From Uranotaenia lowii (Eukaryota > Arthropoda > Insecta > Diptera > Culicidae), in NCBI RefSeq assembly GCF_029784155.1, contig NC_073693.1, positions 170,367,104 to 170,431,103 on the forward strand: a DNA stretch of 64,000 bases, in the 5' to 3' direction. The notes beneath the pieces are model-generated. The model was not told the origin of the DNA, made no database searches, and was given only the letters and a program-made list of their open reading frames with translations. This document shows, in pieces, positions 11,001 through 21,235 of the stretch. Within the stretch, counting starts at the first letter, position 1; each line of letters opens with the position of its first letter. Position numbers and translations under genes: made by a program.

Positions 11001-13645
11001 AAGCGGTTCTTGGAAAGCAAAATAAAATTTGATCAACAATCTCACGCATCGCGAGACTCGAATTGTTTCTCGACGAGACGAAATGTGAATCAAAATAAGC
11101 TCCTCCAAATCATGTGTCATTGTGTTTTGTTTCATAGAATCCAATGAATAAGAAAGCACACTGGCTTTCTTCGGCTCAAATACGAGTAAGGTTCCAAAGA
11201 TATTCTTGGGAAAAGAATCTGTTTTGACAACGTAGCTCAATTGCCCTTTGGGATATTGAAGAACCGGAAACGGCGGCAAAGCGGGTATATCCTTTCTAAT
11301 CCTCTGTATCAAACCCGAAGAATTCCACTTCGTACGTCCCATTTCTTCTTCGCCAATAGCCCCGTACGGATTGGTATCGGAAAATCAACCGACCGACCCC
11401 ATTTTTCCACCCCTTTTGCGATAAGTGACTCCTCGTTAGACTTGGGCTATAATTCGCAATTTTGTTTTCACTTAAGACCCATTTCTCAACCGACTTTACA
11501 ACAACCATAAACATTTATTCCGCCTCCATTAATAATATTTAAGTGAAGCCCCAACTTTGACTCTTCGTGTTCTTTCTCTTCGATTTTTTTTGCTGCTGTT
11601 GTATTCAATGAAGGAAGAAGCCTACAGGCATTTGACTGTTTTTGGAAAATACCACACTGAGGGGAACGTCTTCCATGTTTTGTCCTGTTTCATATTTCAC
11701 AAGACGCCTATAAATCTTTGCGTTACGTTCCTCTCATCGATAGTCGCTTGGATGCTGAGGATAAGCGAAGTTACTTTCCAGACTTGATTTTGTTTTCCTT
11801 ATTCATTTATTTATTATCCTACTCATTTTGCCGATAGAAGATAAGCGACGCACTAAGGTTAGCCCATTTTCAACCCACTTTTCCTTCGATTTCGAAAATT
11901 GCAGGCCCCTTCCACTGTCGAGTACCGCAAATGTTGTTTACGCGTTTCCAGTGACCATTCTCCAGGGTTCGGCATGTTTCATGTGTTTGCAAAGCGTGAT
12001 GAATAAAAATTGTAGAAAAGGCTAGGTTAGGAGACGCAATGAAACGGGCGTTACAACAGCCCTTCTTGGTGAGGAGAGGGGAAACTGCAAAAGTTTTCTC
12101 ATTTTTTCCACTTTTCAAACTGTTTCACAACTTACCCACTCCGCAATCCTTCGGCCAAATACGGCTGTGGCCAATGTCGAGGTATGGCCACTCGATCTTC
12201 TTCCTCCGACCACCGCCGCGCCGTTTGATCCGTCCAACGGATGTGGCTTTCGGTGGTTTCCGGTGCGTGTTTGTGTGGGTTCGTGGCGGCGCGCGGTGGC
12301 GATGGCCGTAGGATTATATAACAAAATTCCATTACTTTTCCATTCTTTTCTCCGTTGTTTTGTCGCTGGTCATCGGCAGGAGCTGACTCTACTTTTGCGT
12401 TTTGGGGAATTTTAAAAAAGTGACATTTTTCTCAAATGTCTCGAATGAAGAAAAAATACTGCAGAATAGCTTCGGAATGATCGGGTTATTTTTAATCGAA
12501 CAAATTTGGGAATCGGCCCTTTGTGATTTTTGAAGATTCAAAGGTCAAAACTTTCAGCTGAAATTTCACACAGGTCAGTTTACAAAATATTTCTAGAATC
12601 CTAGGTTTGCTGCATATTGCTTGATTCAACCAAGAACGAGCGCTACGACGCCTCTGCATGGTCCATACCGGCGATGCTGGACACCTTTTTCCACGGGGCC
12701 AAGCTAATATAGTTTTCCTCTGTGTTTTGACAAGTCCCTCGATTCTCATAAAGCCTCGCCAGTTCCCTCCCTCAGCTTTAGCGTTCTTTCTTCTGCCGGC
12801 ATCCGCCGTTTATTCGTCTGCAAAGTCTGACTCGAACCCAACCGGGAGTTCTGCTGGCTTCTGTTCGGTGACCATCTAGGAGCGAGCGATACCGGCTGGC
12901 TGGAGGAAAAGTTTGTAATAAATTCATTTTTAAAATGGTAAGCATGCTTTTTTATAACTTTCCAACCAGCCAGGCGATGCGCCCCTTTGTCCCCGAATCC
13001 TTGCTTTCGTTTCAGATATACCCCAAGGATGTGGGTGGAAGTTTTGCCATTGCTGCTGCTGCTCTGCTACGTTTGCCAATGTCAACCGCATTCTGAGAAG
13101 AACAAGAAATAAGCACAAGAACGAGCGGGGAGGAAAAAAAAGGAAAAACCGAACGCCACGAGGAAAGTTTTCTGTTTTTGTTCTTCCCAGTGGAAAATTG
13201 AAATTTGAATAATGTGCTGATAATAAACATTACGAGTGGAGGAGGCTCAGGAAGCTCTCTATCTCTCGTGTAGGGAAACGGTCGTCTTATGGAAGATGAA
13301 ATCTTTGCTTCGAATACCACCACAGACAGCTGCAGCATCGAAGCGCTCCGCTTTGGGAAAGTTAGCATACATTTTGGATGAAGTTTTGTCTGGAGTTTGC
13401 TTCTTTCGAAAGTTATGCACTCTTATCGAAACATTTTATCTGTTAGTTTTGTTTTCTTTTATTTTTCACTTTTGAGCATCGTACCGTGCATGAGATTCCA
13501 CACTTGAATTTTTCGACAAGAATCCGATAGAATGTTTTGTAATATTTAGAATAAATTTTCCAACTACCGTCAAACGGGCCATCATGCAACAGCAGGATTA
13601 GATGCAACATCTGTAGATCACCAAACTGATTCAATTTTTATTTTT
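8001..13645. other. Unassigned region without recognisable genes
   Basis: About 5.6 kb in which I cannot support a gene or a bounded element. Frames are short, without domains, and overlap on both strands. Small items are worth noting. A 15-bp match GCCGTCCACCGGTGT near 8048 recurs inverted near 9050. A short palindrome GCAGACCTCCGGACAGGTCTGC lies near 10337. 11.0-13.4 kb is less AT-rich than its surroundings and lacks visible repeats. Such less AT-rich single-copy-looking patches could be intronic or regulatory, but nothing in them proves it. Confidence 0.5.
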
Positions 13646-13935
13646 ATACTAGCTGATCCCGTACAAACTTCGTTTGGCTTTCAATTATTAACCCTAATCC
13701 GCTCTTGACTGTCACTATGACACTATCGGAGGTTTGGCAGATTCTAACTTCATTCGGGTGCACCAAAAAAAAAACGTTTCTGGGACCCTCAATGAATTCT
13801 TGAGTTTTTAATTTTGCATCACTACTTTATTATGAACGTACCCTGAAAGCCCAGGAAAAAAAACTCTCTAATCAGACCTTGAGTGTCAATTTGACACTTC
13901 TGACTAAACACGCTCTATCTCTCTTGTTCCTTAAC
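13646..13935. repeat. Dispersed repeat; ACTAGCTGA start and GTGTCAATTTGACAC palindrome
   Basis: The segment opens with ACTAGCTGATCCCGTACAAAC, like the start of the 17684 repeat (ACTAGCTGACCCGG). From about 13690 onward it matches, in reverse orientation, 60380-60650. Shared landmarks are GAATTCATTGAGG-type text, TAATGATGCAAAATTAAAA, CTTTCAGGGT and AGTGTCAAATTGACACT. The same palindrome-containing block also appears inverted at 15590-15660. It is a multi-copy repeat with no coding content. Confidence 0.6.
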
Positions 13936-14085
13936 CGATAACAACAAAATTGAGAGTTTTGGAAACCTCGTAATGTAATTCAAATGTGTTTTTCAAAGAA
14001 TATTCATCCACAACAGTTCAATAATCCGTTATTTAAAAAATAAGAAAAAAAATCGAAAAAAAACATGTTTCAGAAAAAAAGATTG

Positions 14086-14160
14086 GGTTGGTCGTTCAGC
14101 CTAATGGCAAACGTGTTTGACTTATAAGCCAGACGCCCAGAGATCGAATCTCGCCAAATC
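14086..14160 (+). repeat. tRNA-like head, probable SINE fragment
   Basis: The text GGTCGTTCAGCCTAATGGC resembles a pol III A box and AGATCGAATCTC a B box about 45 bp downstream, with an anticodon-arm-like TTGACTTATAAGCCAGACG between them. The ends do not pair into an acceptor stem, so it is not a functional tRNA. The spacing and both boxes suggest a tRNA-derived SINE head or an old tRNA pseudogene. Confidence 0.42.
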
Positions 14161-14822
14161 TAGGTTAAGGAAAGTTTGTAAGTCTTCGGACGTCAAAATG
14201 AACACTTATACCACTAAATGTAACTGTTGCAGTTTATATCGACTCATTTTAACACTTTCGGATGAATTCAGAAGCGCGGATTGACTTTCAAAACACTTTA
14301 TATTGTCTTCAAAGATATGCATTTTTATTGTTTAACTTTAAAGAATGACTTAGCTTGAGCTTTCGACTTAATCTATATTTTGTATTGTAGAGCTGCTATA
14401 TCGGGTGTTGATCAGGTGTGCTAAAAGAGTAACCAGTCTGTATAATAATTATCAACTGCTGATAAATTTGCTCTCGATAGGTTTGTTTTCTCTCGATATG
14501 CTTCAGCATTATGAGACTGATTAATGTGGCTTAAATTTACGCGTTAACAGTAACAATGTAACGAAAATTGTAAACTCTACTTAAGTATAAAAGAATGCAA
14601 ATTATCTCTACGGAGTATATGTAAATAAAAGATTGCTAATGGTGTCATGATTTTTTAATTTATCCTTATGTGCTTCAGCTTCTAAGTTCAACTTTCTTGA
14701 ACACTAAGTGAAATTTTTTTAGCATTCAGTAGCTGATCTACAATCTTTTTTCCAAAGTATGTTTTTCGGATTTTTTTTCTTCGACTTCGAATAACGGAAA
14801 ATTGAAGTGTTATAGGTGAATA

Positions 14823-15523
14823 AGGAGTGTATTCGAAAAAAAATGTTTGTCATTTTGTGATTTTGTTTCGTGAATAACTTTTGAATGCATGCATGGAAAT
14901 GATGAATTTTAAGCGAAGGTGCTTAGCGTAATGTTTACATGTGTAAACTTTTGTGACGTTTTGTTAAATAATTACCGAAATAGCGCCCGCACAATGAAGA
15001 TGTTTTTTTACTTTAATTTTTGGGCACCATTTGCGTCATCCGGTCCAAATAATATGCGCAAGTTTTTACCATCGTATTTCGTTTATTTTACCGGTGATCA
15101 GCTTTTTTACCTTGTAGCGGCATGTTTATTAAAAGCTGGACGAATCAGTCGCAAAAATTGATCTTTTTTATCACTTCCCTTATTGAAATTTTCGAATTGC
15201 GCTTGATTGAACCTCTCACATTCCTTCACTTGATGGAATCAATCATCTTCACGTTTGACCATATGAACTTTGGTCGAAAAGTTGATTTCCAGCTATTTTT
15301 TGATTTGTCTCTGGGACTTCCTGGATTTTTTGCGAACCTGCCCAAAAAAATTATCGATGAGCTTCTATATTGGACGCTATATCAAAAACTACTAGTCAGA
15401 TTGTCACCAATTTTTAACATTACATAATCACATATCTTCACTGAACATTTGGTCTATTTTCATCCATGCGTTCAAAAGCTATTCACAAAACAAAGTTTTG
15501 CATTTTTTTTCGAATACACTCTT
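14823..15523. mobile_element. TA-flanked TIR element, about 700 bp
   Basis: The left end is TA-AGGAGTGTATTCG followed by eight A and TG. The right end read backwards is TA-AAGAGTGTATTCG followed by eight A and TG. The TIRs extend at lower identity through TGAATA(A/G)CTTTTGAA(T/C)GCATG, about 80 bp in all. The TA on both sides fits a Tc1/mariner-type duplication, and the AAGAGTG start resembles the D37E mariner end at 44344. The interior has two overlapping plus-strand frames of 80-101 codons (14919-15427). I cannot assign either, and a transposase remnant on the minus strand is possible but not demonstrable by eye. Confidence 0.62.
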
Positions 15524-15589
15524 TATTGTCTGAGAAACACATTTGAATTACATTATGGGGTTTCTTTCTCTCTCCTTTACTCTAAATTT

Positions 15590-15660
15590 TGAAAAAAATC
15601 GGTTGGGAAACAAAACAGATATATTGGTTATAGTCAGAAGTGTCAAATTGACACTCCAGG
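15590..15660. repeat. Inverted partial copy of the GTGTCAAATTGACAC repeat
   Basis: This short block matches the reverse complement of 13880-13960. It shares ATCGGTT, a GGAAACAA run, TAGTCAGAAGTGTCAAATTG and ACACTCCAGG. It ends just before a TAGACTGAG MITE copy at 15672, which probably interrupted it. Confidence 0.55.
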
Positions 15661-15671
15661 GATTGCAACGG

Positions 15672-15965
15672 TAGACTGAGTCGATTTGGGTTCATTTTTG
15701 AATTTCTCATACACTGGGGTCTTAAAAGCTTCGTTTTGGTCCAAAACACATCCATGATTTTTTGCAGAATTTTTATGTAACGTTTACAAGAGTAAATTTA
15801 AACTTTTAGGTTAGTATGAGCAAATTGAATATTTTGTACTAAAAAATTATCATCATTTTTGTTTCTCCTGAAAAACCGAGCCAAATATAAGTTTTTTTTC
15901 CAATTTGTAAATTTTCCAAAGGAAATTTTTCGCTGCACAACTTTGTCGAAGACCGTATTTTCCTA
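15672..15965. mobile_element. Left-arm copy of the TAGACTGAG MITE
   Basis: The copy begins TAGACTGAGTCGATTTGGG and follows the left arm of the element at 43043-43340. Shared blocks are GGGGTCTTAAAAGCTTCG, TTTTGGTCCAAAACACATCC and ATGATTTTTTGCAGAATTTT, then AAATTTTTCGCTGCACAACT near 15925. Similarity fades after about 15965 and no right arm follows, so it is truncated. It lies directly against the repeat block at 15590-15660. Confidence 0.75.
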
Positions 15966-16300
15966 TTATGAGCAATATGTAAAAGTGTTAGTTGAAATAA
16001 TAGCAAAATTTTGATCTACACCTAATTTAATTTCTGTCGCCACTTTATACACAACACAGTTTGAGACAAAGTCCAAACTAATCAACGGTCGTGTCAAGTT
16101 TGCCAAAATAAAACCCTCCAATCGCTAATCGAAATAAAAGTTGTTGCGTTTTAAATACAAATTCGCGAGTTACTCAATCGCAATCACAAAACAAAGTATC
16201 TTACATCGTGCGCAAGTTTTTTCTAATAATTTGAAAAGTCGAGCAATGGATATACAGATTTTAACATTTTTCAAATGTAAAAAACTTTACCCAGTATGAC

Positions 16301-16753
16301 TAAGGTTGCCTGAAATTTTCAGCACGTATCCGAGCCGGCAAAATCCGGGTATTTGACTTCAAGACTGACGACCATCAAACCGGGCGATATTCGGACAAAT
16401 TTTGTCGAAACCTAGAAATAACTACACAAAAATCAAGAAAAAAAATTTAAAAAAATTGTTTCATAGAACCTTATTGAAAAATTGAATATCGTGTTTTAGG
16501 CTTCCAACAAAAAATCCTTTCATGATTCTTTATATAAAACTTGCTCAAAAAATTTCGTTTTGGACGCAAAAAAAAATTACATCACAATTTGTTTTTTTTT
16601 TGCTTTATTTGCCAAAAAAAAGTGAATAAATCCGGGAAAAATCCACCCAATTTCCATTGAAATACGGCCAATCGAGCCGGGCTTGACTGTTCTTAAATTT
16701 TGTTTCAAATATCCGGGCAAACTCGGATAAAACCGGGCAATCTGGCTGCCTTA
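16301..16753. mobile_element. Short foldback MITE, TAAGG(T/C)(T/A)GCC termini
   Basis: The left end is TAAGGTTGCCTGAAATTTTC. The right end read backwards is TAAGGCAGCCAGATTGCCCGG. The flanks are AGTATGAC on the left and AGTATGGT on the right, matching at 6 of 8 positions, which suggests a decayed 8-bp duplication of hAT type. CCGGGCAA and CCGAGCCGG motifs recur in the interior. A related, less well-bounded block may exist at 47470-47830. It has no coding capacity. Confidence 0.52.
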
Positions 16754-16767
16754 AGTATGGTGGATTG

Positions 16768-17197
16768 CAGTGTTCGGCATTAAAACGCTAATCGCTAATT
16801 TGCCTGCTCCGTTTTTATTAAATAATTTTCGTTTTCACTTATTTTTTCACAAAACTTTTGTACTAGCTAATAAACAATCTCCACCGTGAGCAATCAGTCA
16901 AGAAAGAATGCTGATACATGCCTTTTTAAGGTCTCTGGCGTTAAATCGCTAATCGCTAATTAGTCCGCTATTTTTTTGCTGACAAATTTATTTTCTCACA
17001 CGATTTCTGGTGAAGTCACGGATAAACAAACTCCACTAGGGGCAATTATTCGAGCAAGATTGCTGATGAATTTTCTTCTCTACAAGGTGATGTAGATTGT
17101 TTATCCGTAAGTTCTCCCAAAATTAAGTCAAAAAATAAATAAGCCAACAAAAATGTAGCGAACTAATTAGCGAATAGCGTTTTAATGCCGACCTCTG
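16768..17197. mobile_element. hAT-type MITE, CAGNG ends, 430 bp
   Basis: The left end is CAGTGTTCGGCATTAAAACG. The right end read backwards is CAGAGGTCGGCATTAAAACG. Both continue into CTA(A/T)TCGCTAATT, giving TIRs of about 35 bp with few mismatches. The flanks are GTGGATTG (16760-16767) and ATGGATTG (17198-17205), 7 of 8 identical. CAGNG ends with an 8-bp duplication point to hAT. It begins 14 bp after the previous MITE, so the two are essentially back to back. The CGCTAATCGCTAAT motif also occurs internally near 16940. Confidence 0.75.
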
Positions 17198-17683
17198 ATG
17201 GATTGACTTAATGATATCACTTTCAAACTATATATAGATTTTATTATCCTACAAGGGTATATACGGAAGATAGTATTAGCGAAAAATTGGCCTCAGCCAT
17301 AACCTCGAATTTCAATTTGCTGTCGACCTCATCAGTGATGTTAGGTGCTTTACTAAAATCAGTATTTGCTTGCTAGTTATAATTTTTCAGAATTGATAAA
17401 ATTTTTATCTATCAACAGCTAAACATTTGAAATCAATAAGAGGCGTACCTAAATGAACGAAGAAAAGTCATCTTTGGCTAGTGAATTTTGACGGTGAATC
17501 TGAGATATTTTTCCGTGTACTGCTTGGTAGATAAGAAAGAGTTGTTTTATTCACTGCGATAAAAAAGTAACTTAACAAAAGCCCCGTCTATGTTGACTTT
17601 GAAAATGATCGTCTACATGCTATGACTATTTTAAACATATTTACATAATTCGTTATACATTAATTATTTTAATTATATTAAAA

Positions 17684-20600
17684 CTAGCTGACCCGGTGTG
17701 CATTGCTACACCTTGCAAAAATAAATGTTATTTGTAAGAATTTATTCAAATTTAGATATTTGTAAGCATGTTTTTTTTTTTAAATCAAACCTCATCATGG
17801 TTTAGAACCAACAACTTTGAGATGAGAGCTGCAGCTGGAGTTCAGAATTGCAATTCAAATATGGTATATATTGTATTGTATGAAATTTGTACTCTGTTTT
17901 TAAAGCTTCATAATGACTCAAATAATGTCAATATTTATGGATTTTCCAACTTTTTCCCCAAAATGGGAAGTTACGAACATCTATAAAAACATTTGTCACA
18001 TCTATTTTTGAGTTATGCTTAATATCCGTACGCAAGAAACCCCTCTTTTAAAATATGGTCCCTTCTTTTAAAAGCTCTTTATCTTAAACTTACATGGGAG
18101 CTCCCCCATCTTTTCAAATTTTGTCCCCCACTGCTTGAAGAAGGTAGGCTGATCTATCCGGCTCGAGTTTACATAATTTTCTAATTGAAAGAAAATGATT
18201 CGCATATTGGAATTTATTGCACATTGTACTTGATGGAAATATAATTTTGAAAACCGATCAATAGCGTGAATCGGGACAGTTTTTTGAGTATATTCCTGAT
18301 TTTCTGTATTATGAGCACTTCCTGCCCCTGATTAGCTTTAGATGATGTATTTTTTAAGTTAAAAAAAATAAGCTATCGAAATTTGAAAAAAAAAACGATG
18401 AAAAAGATATCAAACAGCTTTTTTCACCAACCTCGCCCTTCGAAGCAGTTTAAATATCTATCCTTTTGCGTCAAAATTATGTTAAAAAAATGTATCGCCA
18501 TATGCCAAACTCGTGGACATGAGACATTATAGCTTGAAGTTTTCCCAAAAAACACTTATCATGGTATGAAAATTATCGATTTCATACAGGGCAATTTTTT
18601 TTCTTTTTAGTTAATTTATTAAAGCAAAAAATATCAGTTGCATCACTAAATAAATTCTCCGCGGTTTTTTTATTTTCTCTTTGAAAGTCAAATATTCAAA
18701 AAAGTTGGCAAAAACAAATTTCTAAGTTAACGTTGTCCCGTATATTGGGGCAAGTGTAGATGCAAAGCTTATTTTCAGATGCGTCAGAGTAATGGCTTTA
18801 AAATGGATTTAATACGTTTATCTGTTTGTTTGTTTAATCAAGTTTCATTTATATATCTGCAGTATTCTAGCAGTATAAATTTATGTTTGTTATTCCACTT
18901 TTAACGAATGCTGTTCAAAGAAAATGATTTTCATTTACAAAGACATTTAAGAATTTTAAATATCCGCTTCAGTTTCAACTTTCGGAATACCCCTTCTGGT
19001 CTTTTCAACATATTGAATCATTTTAAAGATGAATTTCTTAAAAGTTCGACGTTTGCCCTTGCCCCATTGTGTAAGTTGACAGGAGGGGATATTGTTTTGA
19101 ACACTTTCAAAGTATACTTAAAATTTGCTTCCAGTTGAATATGAGTTTTAAAGTCTCACTTTTCAAAAAAGAAGCGGACCAAAAGTCTCTTTTATGCAGC
19201 CATGTAACACAAAAACACTTTTCATGTTAAGTACGTACTTAAATTGGTATGTAAGCAAAAAGTACGATGTTTTTTTCAGGATTATTTAAAATTAAAAGCT
19301 CCCATTTTCATTTCTAAATTCGTTTCTGTTGTGTATTTGGGCTGAAGTAACAATTTTTAGAAGAAAACATAATTTTATATTTTTTTTGGAACAGAGAAAA
19401 GTTGAACCTTTGAATATGCTCTAGTGCTACTTTGATGAAAATTCTTTCGAAAAATGAATTCCTTCACTTTTGGTCAATAAAAATCAGTTTATTTCACTGA
19501 TACCTTTCACTTATGAACACGTCAGTCCTATCTTATCTAATTTTAAGAAAAGGCTCTTGATCAGTTCATGTGTCGGATCAGATTTTTTTATCTTCTTTTT
19601 CAGTTAGGTACATTTTTACATGATCAACAAAATGTTTCCGATCTTCCTATGTAGACAGCTTATTCATATTTCTGTTATCAATATGATTCAAAAATAACCT
19701 TGGGTTAAAAAATTGTATGTAAATTCTTTTAATTCAGTGTTTTTTTTTCAACTGTCCGCAAAGTGTCATACCATTATTTTATTAGCATCAGAACTAAATA
19801 TGTATATATTTTTTATTTCCACGTGCTGTGTACAATAAGGCAAGAAAAGCACATCTAGGTTGCATATCGCCCCCACGTGCATAAGAAATATAGAAACTTG
19901 GTTGAGAAACAGGCGCCTAATAGGGCGTTTGCACAGTGCATTAGTATAAGTAAGCCGTTGGGCAAACAAATGTGACAGCCCCATGTTAAATGAATACAAA
20001 TCGACTGAAGAAGGATATTTTTTGAAGAATTAATGAAAACTATTGAAAAGTTTCTTAAGGACGACACATTTTTTCGAAATCTAGATCATTTTTTGACTTG
20101 TTTGTGATTTTTTCCTAATTTTTAGTGGAGTTCTTTAACACAAATGAAGACTTTGTACAGGATATGAGCGTTTTTAGTGGAAGCAGGACAAATATTGCTC
20201 AAGTTTATTTATCAATTTCGTTACGAAAACTCTTAACTTCATCTTCCTGGTTCTAAATTTAATATGATAAACCCAAAAACGTGAACAAAGGATCTGGGAC
20301 AACCGTTTAATGTGCTTTACAATGGTGGTTGGCTTGTTTTTCATTTTTGTTTTGCTTGATTCCCCACTAATATCCAATAAAATAATCACCTTATCGTTTC
20401 CACTTGTTAGAAAATGATCCGAAATATACTTTACGAATGTTTTTTAGCGGAATGAAGCATTCATTCAAGGAAAAACCAACATTTTAGTTGAATTTTGCTT
20501 TCGCCGCATATAAAAACCTCTAATGTGTGCCCAACAGACCTCTTGTATGTGTGTGTAGCAAAAGCCCTATTGTTCAATTTTTCCAGCGATCAACGAACAG

Positions 20601-21235
20601 CTTTGGTTACTATCCACTTGCGACGACATTTGCTTGACCATAGAGACGAAAAACAAACCCTTCAAAGAAAAGAAAATCTCTAAAAATGGATGCCATGACT
20701 TTTCAATTTCAGATTTTGGCAAAAAAAATGTGTATGTTTTATTCGATCGGCAAAATGTCAATCAGGATAACGTCTAGGTGTCATTCATAATCATGTGCTG
20801 TACAAATGAGCTAGGAATCAAGTAGAAAAAAAATCACATCAAGGCTTCATATCGCCACCCCTTGCATTGAAAAAATGCTTGGTTGAGAAATACGCGCCAA
20901 AATATTCCCACTGATCAGTATGCTATGCCATGGTTACTATCCTCTCGCGACGTATGTTTGCGACGCCTCGACCATGGAGACGAAAAACAAACCGCCCAAA
21001 GGAAAAAAAAACCTTGAGAAAATGGATGTCATGACTTCAATTTGTTTCGAAAAACTACATGTTTTGTATGGAAGCCCCCTCTCCCTTAAGTCGGAGCGGT
21101 TTGTAACTATCATAGAAACCATCCCCGGCATCAAAAACCCTTAGATGCCGAGTTTCACGATGATCGGTTCAGTAGTTTCCGAGTCTATAGGTAACAGACA
21201 GACAGACAAACATTCATTTTTATATATATAGATTT
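17684..21235 (+). repeat. Long dispersed repeat, ACTAGCTGACCCGG ... TATATATATAGAT
   Basis: It starts ACTAGCTGACCCGGTGTGC. It ends with GATCGGTTCAGTAGTTTCCG, then a run of ACAGACAGACAAAC, then TTTTTATATATATAGAT. This start and tail are, from general knowledge of insect genomes, typical of an abundant retroelement-derived repeat class, possibly related to RTE-type 3' ends. No reverse transcriptase motif is readable. CCCCC-containing text near 18110 and 21075 also recurs in such repeats. The 3.5 kb between the ends includes an internal partial duplication and a probable insertion, so the parts may not all belong to one element. Confidence 0.5.
19800..21070 (+). repeat. Internal duplication within the long repeat
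   Basis: Two module types each occur twice. Module U at 19810-19985 and 20790-20925 shares GTGCTGT(G)TACAA, GCATATCGCC and CTTGGTTGAGAAA. Module B at 20590-20700 and 20930-21050 shares GGTTACTATCC, GAGACGAAAAACAAACC and AAAATGGATG(C/T)CATGAC. U and B are adjacent in the second copy but about 550 bp apart in the first. This suggests a tandem duplication whose first copy later received an insertion around 19990-20520. Confidence 0.6.

Noticed and set aside
10857..11342. A 161-codon minus-strand frame
   Set aside because: No domain, low-complexity flanks and overlapping frames on the other strand; nothing distinguishes it from chance.
14919..15427. Plus-strand frames within the TA-flanked element as a gene
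   Set aside because: The two frames overlap out of phase and have no transposase or other recognisable motif; a minus-strand transposase remnant is also not demonstrable.
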